The notes beneath the pieces were generated by a model. That model worked only from the letters and a program-made list of their open reading frames with translations, did not search any database and was not told the DNA's origin. Both the position numbers and the translations under genes were made by a program. A stretch of 64,000 bases of DNA from positions 434,001 to 498,000 of the forward strand of contig NZ_FNTQ01000001.1 of assembly GCF_900105755.1 (NCBI RefSeq), written 5' to 3'. Of this stretch, positions 55,305 through 61,270 are shown piece by piece (position 1 is the first letter of the stretch; the number at the start of each line of letters is the position of its first letter). The stretch is from Streptomyces sp. Ag109_O5-10 (lineage in GTDB: Bacteria > Actinomycetota > Actinomycetes > Streptomycetales > Streptomycetaceae).

Positions 55305-55321
55305 CCAAAGGAAACGGTGTC
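55305..55321 (-). repeat. IS right terminal inverted repeat
   Basis: The exact complement of the left arm, followed by TAA, the second target copy, which also begins the TAAGG ribosome-binding sequence of the next gene. Confidence 0.92.
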
Positions 55322-55334
55322 TAAGGTTCGTCCC

Positions 55335-56570
55335 ATGGCCTTGCAGATCAACGCCACCAACCCGGAGCATCCCGCGCTCCTGCTCGAACTCCCCTGGGAC
55401 GTCCCGCTGGAGGAGTGGCCCGAGGACTACCTCGTGCCACTCCCCCGCGGCATCTCGCGGCACGTGGTGCGCTACGCCCGGGCCGGCAGCGAGGTCATCG
55501 CGGTGAAGGAGCTGGCGGAGCGCCCGGCCCTGCGCGAGTACGAGCTGCTGCGCGACCTGGACCGGCTCGCCATCCCCGCGGTAGACCCGCTCGCGGTGAT
55601 CACCGGCCGCACCGACACGGAAGGCGAGCCGCTGGAGCCGGTCCTGGTCACCCGGCACCTGGGCGGCTCGATGCCGTACCGCTCGATGTTCGAGACGACG
55701 ATACGCCCGGCCACCATGCACCGCCTCATGAACGCCCTGGCGGTGCTGCTGGTCCGCCTGCACCTGGCCGGGTTCGCCTGGGGCGACTGCTCGCTGTCCA
55801 ACACCCTGTTCCGGCGGGACGCGGGCGCGTACGCGGCATACCTGGTGGACGCCGAGACCGGCGACCTGCACCCGCAGCTGAGCAACGGGCAGCGGGAGTA
55901 CGACCTCGACCTGGCCCGGGTGAACATCAGCGGGGAGCTGCTCGACCTGGAGGCCTCGGGGGCGCTGCACCCGTCGCTGGACCCGATCGAGTTCGGGTTC
56001 GAGATCTGCACCCGGTACGGCGAGCTGTGGGAGGAGCTGACCCGGACCTCGGTGTACCCGGCGGGCAAGTACCACTACATCGAGCGCCGGATCCGGCGGC
56101 TCAACGACCTCGGTTTCGACGTCGCGGAGATGCAGATCCAGCACTCCTCCAACGGCGACACGGTCACCTTCGTGCCGAAGGTCGTCGACGCCGGCCACCA
56201 CCAGCGCCAGCTGCTGCGGCTGACCGGCCTGGACGCCGAGGAGAACCAGGCGCGGCGGCTGCTGAACGACCTGGAGAGCTGGATGGCCACCCAGGACGAC
56301 TACGCCCCCGGCGACCCCCTCGCCGCCCGCCCCGAGGTGCTGGCCCACCGGTGGGTGCGGGACGTCTTCCGCCCCACCGTGCGGGCCGTGCCGCTGGAGC
56401 TGCGCGGTTCGATGGACCCGGCGGAGATCTACCACGAGCTGCTGGAACACCGCTGGTACCTGTCCGAGCGGGCGCAGCACGACATAGGCCTGGACAAGGC
56501 GGTCGAGGACTACATCGAGAACGTGCTGCCCAAGGCGCGGGAGACGCTGGAGCCGGTCACTCCGGAGTGA
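55335..56570 (+). CDS. DUF4032 protein with kinase-like catalytic loop
   Basis: The 411-residue protein has an N-terminal half resembling lipopolysaccharide-kinase-type folds. The catalytic loop is HLAGFAWGDCSLSNTLF and the metal-binding segment VDAETGDLH; a C-terminal DUF4032 domain follows (about 225-400). It may phosphorylate an unknown substrate. ATG 55335 has AAGG nine bases upstream. The IS sits only 13 bp before the start, so the native promoter (or the link to the MBL gene) is lost unless the element supplies a promoter. Confidence 0.85.
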   Translation: MALQINATNPEHPALLLELPWDVPLEEWPEDYLVPLPRGISRHVVRYARAGSEVIAVKELAERPALREYELLRDLDRLAIPAVDPLAVITGRTDTEGEPLEPVLVTRHLGGSMPYRSMFETTIRPATMHRLMNALAVLLVRLHLAGFAWGDCSLSNTLFRRDAGAYAAYLVDAETGDLHPQLSNGQREYDLDLARVNISGELLDLEASGALHPSLDPIEFGFEICTRYGELWEELTRTSVYPAGKYHYIERRIRRLNDLGFDVAEMQIQHSSNGDTVTFVPKVVDAGHHQRQLLRLTGLDAEENQARRLLNDLESWMATQDDYAPGDPLAARPEVLAHRWVRDVFRPTVRAVPLELRGSMDPAEIYHELLEHRWYLSERAQHDIGLDKAVEDYIENVLPKARETLEPVTPE

Positions 56571-56583
56571 GGCCCGCGCCGGG

Positions 56584-57453
56584 TCACCCGTGCGGTACGA
56601 CGGCCACCGGGCAGTCGGCGTGGTGCAGCACCCCGTGCGCGACCGAGCCGATGCGAGCGCCGACCGCGCTCTGGTGGGCGCGCCGCCCGACGACCATCAG
56701 CTGGGCGCGTCCGGCCACCGAGAGCAGCACCTCCGCGGCGCTGCCCATCTCCACGTGCTCGGCGACCGGCACGTCCGGGAACCGCTCGCGCAGCGGCCGG
56801 ACCGCCTCGGACAGCGCCTTCCTCTCGTAGGGCTCCATGCCTCCGGACTCGTCCAGCAGTCTCAGCGAGCCGGGGCTGTAGGCGAAGACCGGCGGCAAGG
56901 TCCAGGCCCGCACCACCCGGACCGCCGCGCCGCGGGCCGCGGCCGTCCCGAACGCGAACTCCAGCGCGGCCGCGCTGTCCTCCGGGCCGCCCTGCTGGCC
57001 CACGACGACCTCCCGCCCGGCTGCCTCGGCGGTGGGCCGGTCGCCGGCGCGCACCAGGACGACCGGGCGTGCGGCCCCGGCGATCACCTGCTGCCCGACG
57101 GAGCCCAGCAGGAACCCGACGACCCGGCCGTGCCCGCGCGAACCCAGCGCCAGCAGCTCGGCCCCGGCCGCCGCCTCGACCAGCGCCTCGACCGGGCCGC
57201 CCGCCACCACGTCGACGGCCACCCCGAGCTCCGGATACCGCCCGGTGACGGTCCGCACCGACTCGGCGACCGCGTCGGACACCCACCCGAGCTGATCCTC
57301 CCGGTCACCGGCGAGTGCCTCGTGCTCCTCGTACCGCCAGGCGTGCACCACCCGCAACGGCAGCCCCCGGCGCACCGCTTCGCGGGCCGCCCAGTCGAGA
57401 GCGGCGAGGCTCTCCTCCGTACCGTCGACCCCTGCCGTGATCGGGCGTGTCAT
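56584..57453 (-). CDS. Universal stress protein, two-domain
   Basis: The 289-residue protein is a tandem UspA. Domain 1 is about 1-138 with ATP-binding motif LGSRGHGRVVGFLLGSVGQQ; domain 2 is about 145-287 with VGRRAHQSAVGARIGSVAHG. Tandem USPs are typical of actinobacteria and often belong to oxygen-limitation/dormancy regulons. It is divergent from the REC-TrxR operon (192 bp spacer) and convergent with DUF4032 at 13 bp. GAGG precedes the ATG. Confidence 0.92.
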   Translation of the reverse strand: MTRPITAGVDGTEESLAALDWAAREAVRRGLPLRVVHAWRYEEHEALAGDREDQLGWVSDAVAESVRTVTGRYPELGVAVDVVAGGPVEALVEAAAGAELLALGSRGHGRVVGFLLGSVGQQVIAGAARPVVLVRAGDRPTAEAAGREVVVGQQGGPEDSAAALEFAFGTAAARGAAVRVVRAWTLPPVFAYSPGSLRLLDESGGMEPYERKALSEAVRPLRERFPDVPVAEHVEMGSAAEVLLSVAGRAQLMVVGRRAHQSAVGARIGSVAHGVLHHADCPVAVVPHG

Positions 57454-57645
57454 GTGCCGGCCTCCTCGTCGGTTCCCGCTTCCGCGTGATCAGTCTTCCG
57501 CACTGACGTGTGCCCGCTGGACACCGGCGTACAAGAGCGAAGGCCGGCGATCGAACATACGATGGGCGGGAACCGGTACGGCGGCCGCGCTCCTCGCGGA
57601 GGGGTCCGCCGTCCCGTGGAACCAACGGCTCGGGGTGGGAGACGT
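57454..57645. promoter_or_regulatory. Divergent spacer between USP and REC-TrxR operon
   Basis: This 192-bp region must hold promoters for both sides. A TACGAT box (about 57551-57556) could be a -10 for the plus-strand operon, but no matching -35 was seen. GGGTGGGAG (about 57634) is the ribosome-binding site of the fusion gene. No clear operator was recognised. Confidence 0.3.
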
Positions 57646-59322
57646 ATGGCACAGGCTGCCGACGCAGCACGGACCGTCATCTTGACCGTGGACGACGACC
57701 CGGGGGTCTCCCGTGCCGTCGCCCGGGACCTGCGGCGCCGCTACGGCGCGTCGTACCGCATCGTGCGCGCGGAGTCCGGGGAGTCGGCGCTGGGCGCGCT
57801 GCGGGAGCTGAAGCTGCGCGGCGACCTGGTGGCGGTGATCCTGGCCGACTACCGGATGCCGCAGATGAACGGCATCGAGTTCCTGGAACAGGCCCTGGAC
57901 GTGTACCCGGGCGCGCGACGCGTGCTGCTGACCGCGTACGCGGACACCAACGCGGCGATCGACGCGATCAACGTCGTCGATCTGGACCACTATCTGCTCA
58001 AGCCCTGGGATCCCCCGGAGGAGAAGCTCTACCCGGTCCTCGACGACCTGCTGGACGCCTGGCGGGCCAGCGACTACAAGCCGGTGCCGGCCACCAAGGT
58101 CGTCGGGCACCGCTGGTCGGCGCGCTCCTCGGACGTGCGGGAGTTCCTGGCCCGCAACCAGGTGCCCTACCGGTGGTACTCGGTGGAGGAGCCGGAGGGG
58201 CAGCGGCTGCTGGCCGCGGCGGGCGCCGACGGAACGCGGCTGCCCCTGGTGATCACGCCGGAGGGCACGCCGCTGGTGGAGCCGGAGGCGCCCGAGCTGG
58301 CCGCACACGTGGGCCTGGCGACGACCCCGACGGCGGACTTCTACGACCTGGTGGTGATCGGCGGTGGCCCGGCCGGTCTGGGCTCGGCCGTGTACGGGGC
58401 GTCGGAGGGGCTGCGGACCGTGCTCGTGGAGCGGTCGGCGACCGGCGGGCAGGCCGGGCAGAGCTCGCGGATCGAGAACTACCTGGGGTTCCCGGACGGC
58501 GTGTCGGGCGCCCAGCTCACCGACCGGGCCCGGCGGCAGGCCGCCAAGTTCGGCGCGGAGATCCTGACCGCCCGCGAGGTCACGGGCCTGGAGATCAACG
58601 GGGCGGCGCGGGTGGTGCGGTTCGCGGACGGCTCGGCCGTCGCCGCGCACAGCGTGATCCTGGCGACCGGGGTGCAGTACCGGCAACTGGACGCCGAGGG
58701 CTGCATCGGCCTGACCGGCTGCGGGGTGTTCTACGGCTCCGCGCTCACCGAGGCGACCTCCTGCCAGGGCCACGACGTCTACATCGTCGGCGGTGCCAAC
58801 TCGGCCGGCCAGGCGGCGATGTACCTGTCCCGGTTCGCGAAGTCGGTGACCCTGCTGGTCCGGGGTGCCGACCTGTCGGCGTCGATGTCGTACTACCTGA
58901 TCCAGCAGATCAGCGAGGCCCCCAACATCGCCGTGCGCAGCCACACCGTGGTGGACGCCGCGCACGGCGTCGAGCGGCTGGAACAGCTCACCCTGCGCCA
59001 TGTGCAGAGCGGGGAACGGGAACAGGTCGACGCCCAGTGGATGTTCGTCTTCATCGGGGCGGCACCGCTCACCGACTGGCTCGGCGACACGGTGCTGCGG
59101 GACGAACGCGGGTTCATCCTGGCCGGACCGGACCTGACCGTCGGCGGACGGGCGCCGGCGGGCTGGGAGCTGGACCGGCCGCCGTACCACCTGGAGACCA
59201 GCATTCCCGGCGTGTTCGTGGCGGGCGACGCACGCGCCGAGTCCGCCAAGCGCGTCGCGTCCGCCGTCGGAGAAGGAGCCATGGCAGTGATGCTCGTCCA
59301 CCGGTACCTGGAACAGTCATGA
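57646..59322 (+). CDS. Response-regulator / thioredoxin-reductase-like flavoprotein fusion
   Basis: The 558-residue fusion has three parts. A receiver domain (8-130) carries acidic residues 16-18, phospho-acceptor Asp68 (LADYRMPQMNGIEF), Thr96 and Lys119 (LLKPWDPP). A glutaredoxin/thioredoxin-like linker (about 140-225, EFLARNQVPYRWYSVEEPEG) lacks a visible CxxC. A TrxR-type FAD/NAD(P)H domain (about 228-558) has VVIGGGPAGLGSAVYG, GGQAGQSSRIENYLGFPDGV and FVAGDARAESAKRVASAVGE. GGGAG lies 5 nt before ATG 57646. It overlaps the next gene by ATGA, so a redox enzyme is placed under phosphorelay control. Confidence 0.9.
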   Translation: MAQAADAARTVILTVDDDPGVSRAVARDLRRRYGASYRIVRAESGESALGALRELKLRGDLVAVILADYRMPQMNGIEFLEQALDVYPGARRVLLTAYADTNAAIDAINVVDLDHYLLKPWDPPEEKLYPVLDDLLDAWRASDYKPVPATKVVGHRWSARSSDVREFLARNQVPYRWYSVEEPEGQRLLAAAGADGTRLPLVITPEGTPLVEPEAPELAAHVGLATTPTADFYDLVVIGGGPAGLGSAVYGASEGLRTVLVERSATGGQAGQSSRIENYLGFPDGVSGAQLTDRARRQAAKFGAEILTAREVTGLEINGAARVVRFADGSAVAAHSVILATGVQYRQLDAEGCIGLTGCGVFYGSALTEATSCQGHDVYIVGGANSAGQAAMYLSRFAKSVTLLVRGADLSASMSYYLIQQISEAPNIAVRSHTVVDAAHGVERLEQLTLRHVQSGEREQVDAQWMFVFIGAAPLTDWLGDTVLRDERGFILAGPDLTVGGRAPAGWELDRPPYHLETSIPGVFVAGDARAESAKRVASAVGEGAMAVMLVHRYLEQS

Positions 59323-60797
59323 GCGGGCAGCCGACGCCGTGCAGCCCGAAGGAGATCGGCGCGTTGTTCCTGTTCGAGAAGCTGGAGCCGGAACAGCTCG
59401 GGCGGCTGTGCGCGGCGGGCCGGGTGGAGCTGTTCCAGCCGGGCCCGGTCTACACCGAGGGTGAGCCGGCCACCTGCTTCTACGTGATGGTCGAGGGCAC
59501 GGTGGTGCTCTCCCGGCGGGTCGGCGGGGACGACGTCGAGGTGACCCGGACCTCGCAGTCAGGCGTGTACGCGGGCGCCATGCAGGCCTACCTCGGGGAC
59601 CGGGTGCGGCAGGCCTACAACAACTCGATGCGGGTGACCGAGCCGACCCGGTTCTTCGTGCTGCCGGCCGACACGTTCGCGGACATCATGCGCGAGTGGT
59701 TCCCGATGGCCGTACACCTGCTGGAAGGCCTGTTCTTCGGTTCGAAGAACACCCAGGCGGCGATCGGGCAGCGCGAACGGCTGCTGGCACTCGGCTCGTT
59801 GTCCGCCGGGCTCACCCACGAGCTCAACAACCCGGCCGCCGCGGCCGTGCGCGCAACGTCCACGCTGCGCGAGCGGGTGGCGAAGATGCGGCACAAGCTC
59901 GCTATCATCGCCGGGAGTCCCTTCTCGCGGGAGCAGTTGGCCGGGCTGATCGAGATCCAGGAGCGCACCGCCGAGCGGGTCGCCAAGGCACCGTCGCTCA
60001 GTCCGCTGGAGGCCTCGGACCGTGAGGACGCGCTCACCGACTGGCTGGAGGACCACGGCTGCGACAACGCCTGGCAGATAGCGCCGACCTTCGTACAGGC
60101 CGGTCTCGACGTCGACTGGCTGGACCAGGTCGCGGTGGCCGTGGACGAGGAGATCCTGCCGAACTCGATCGGCTGGCTCAACTACACCATCGAGACCGAG
60201 CTGTTGATGAACGAGATCGAGGACTCGACCACCCGGATCTCGAACCTCGTCGACGCGGCCAAGCAGTACAGCCAGCTGGACCGGGCGCCGTACCGGGTGG
60301 TGGACGTGCACGAACTCCTCGACAGCACCCTGCTGATGCTGTCCGCGAAGATCGGGCAGGACATCCGGGTGGTCAAGGAGTACGACCGTACGGTCCCGCC
60401 GGTCCCCGCCTACCCCGCCGAACTCAACCAGGTGTGGACCAACCTCATCGACAACGCCGTCTGCGCGATGAAGGACGGCGACGGCGCGGGCGGCGGACAC
60501 GGCACGCTGACCGTGCGGACCGCGCTCGACCACGAGCAGCTGCTGGTCGAGTTCCGGGACACCGGGACCGGGATCGCGCCGGAGATCAAGAACCGGATCT
60601 TCGACCCCTTCTTCACGACCAAGCCCGTCGGGCAGGGCACGGGGCTCGGTCTGGACATCTCCTGGCGGATCGTCGTGAACAAGCACCACGGCAGCATGCG
60701 GGTGGAGTCGGAGCCCGGCGACACACGGTTCCAGGTGCTGCTCCCGCTGACCGCCGAGACGCCCGAGGAATCCGAGACACCTGTGGAGGCAGTATGA
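59319..60797 (+). CDS. Cytosolic histidine kinase with cyclic-nucleotide-binding sensor
   Basis: The 492-residue kinase lacks membrane segments. An N-terminal cNMP-binding domain (about 12-130: FLFEKLEPEQLGRLC; VYTEGEPATCFYVMVEG) is followed by a HisKA-like dimerisation region with His167 (SAGLTHELNNPAAAAVR), a long linker and a HATPase domain (QVWTNLIDNAVCAMKDG; DTGTGIAPEIKNRIFDPFFT; GTGLGLDISWRIV). It overlaps both neighbours by ATGA, so it probably phosphorylates the receiver of the TrxR fusion. The signal may be a nucleotide or another ligand. Confidence 0.92.
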   Translation: MSGQPTPCSPKEIGALFLFEKLEPEQLGRLCAAGRVELFQPGPVYTEGEPATCFYVMVEGTVVLSRRVGGDDVEVTRTSQSGVYAGAMQAYLGDRVRQAYNNSMRVTEPTRFFVLPADTFADIMREWFPMAVHLLEGLFFGSKNTQAAIGQRERLLALGSLSAGLTHELNNPAAAAVRATSTLRERVAKMRHKLAIIAGSPFSREQLAGLIEIQERTAERVAKAPSLSPLEASDREDALTDWLEDHGCDNAWQIAPTFVQAGLDVDWLDQVAVAVDEEILPNSIGWLNYTIETELLMNEIEDSTTRISNLVDAAKQYSQLDRAPYRVVDVHELLDSTLLMLSAKIGQDIRVVKEYDRTVPPVPAYPAELNQVWTNLIDNAVCAMKDGDGAGGGHGTLTVRTALDHEQLLVEFRDTGTGIAPEIKNRIFDPFFTTKPVGQGTGLGLDISWRIVVNKHHGSMRVESEPGDTRFQVLLPLTAETPEESETPVEAV

Positions 60798-61147
60798 GTG
60801 GCGACACCGCCATAGACCCGGTCGTTCCGCCGAGCGGCGCCGGATGTGTGGAGTGCGACGCAGCCGGGGGCTGGTGGTTCCATCTGCGGCGGTGCGCCCG
60901 GTGCGGGCACATCGGGTGCTGCGACGACTCGCCGTCGAAGCACGCCACGGCGCACTTCCACGAGTCCGGGCATCCGGTGATCCGCAGTTACGAGCCGGGC
61001 GAGGGCTGGTTCTGGAACTACGAGACGGAGGAACTGTACGAGGCCGGGCCGGAGTTGGCGCCGCCGGTGAGCCATCCCGCGGAGCAGTCCGTGCCGGGGC
61101 CCGCGGAGCGGGTGCCGGCGGACTGGGCGCGGGTTCTGCGGGGCTGA
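60794..61147 (+). CDS. UBP-type zinc finger protein
   Basis: The 117-residue protein has a ZnF-UBP domain: GAGCVECDAAGGWWFHLRRC, ARCGHIGCCDDSPSKHATAH, FHESGHPVIRSYEPGEGW. Cys and His pairs for two or three zinc ions are present. In eukaryotes this fold binds the ubiquitin C-terminus; in bacteria the ligand is unknown. It is the last gene of an operon coupled by ATGA overlaps to the kinase and TrxR fusion, suggesting a sensor, adaptor or redox-sensitive zinc switch (inference). Confidence 0.9.
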   Translation: MSGDTAIDPVVPPSGAGCVECDAAGGWWFHLRRCARCGHIGCCDDSPSKHATAHFHESGHPVIRSYEPGEGWFWNYETEELYEAGPELAPPVSHPAEQSVPGPAERVPADWARVLRG

Positions 61148-61185
61148 GCCGAGGGCCTACGGGGGTGGGGGGTTCTGTGACGATG

Positions 61186-61245
61186 GCGGCTGCGGGTGCG
61201 TGGGGGCTGGTCGACCGGTTCCCTGCGCCCCCGGCGGGGTTCGCC
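61186..61245. repeat. Dispersed intergenic repeat, copy F
   Basis: GGCTGCGGGTGCGTGGGGGC then TGGTCGACCGGTTCCCTGCG and CCCCCGGCGGGG is the long form of the family in the same orientation as copy B. It is one of the two copies not between convergent genes: it follows the UBP gene and precedes the LuxR gene on the same strand, consistent with ending the operon. Confidence 0.65.
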
Positions 61246-61270
61246 TTGCGCTTCTTGCGAGGATGAGGGC

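Larger units (their letters stand above)
53826..55321. mobile_element. Complete IS5-family insertion sequence with passenger gene, 1,496 bp
   Basis: Perfect 17-bp terminal inverted repeats (GACACCGTTTCCTTTGG at 53826-53842, its complement at 55305-55321) are flanked by a 3-bp direct repeat TAA (53823-53825 and 55322-55324). Inside are a two-frame transposase on the plus strand (53867-54687) and a convergent passenger gene on the minus strand (54684-55220). IS5-family elements of this transposase type usually end within a few tens of bases of the transposase stop, at about 850 bp. Here about 620 bp of extra DNA lies before the right repeat. The clean target duplication points to recent transposition of the whole unit. 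Confidence 0.9.
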
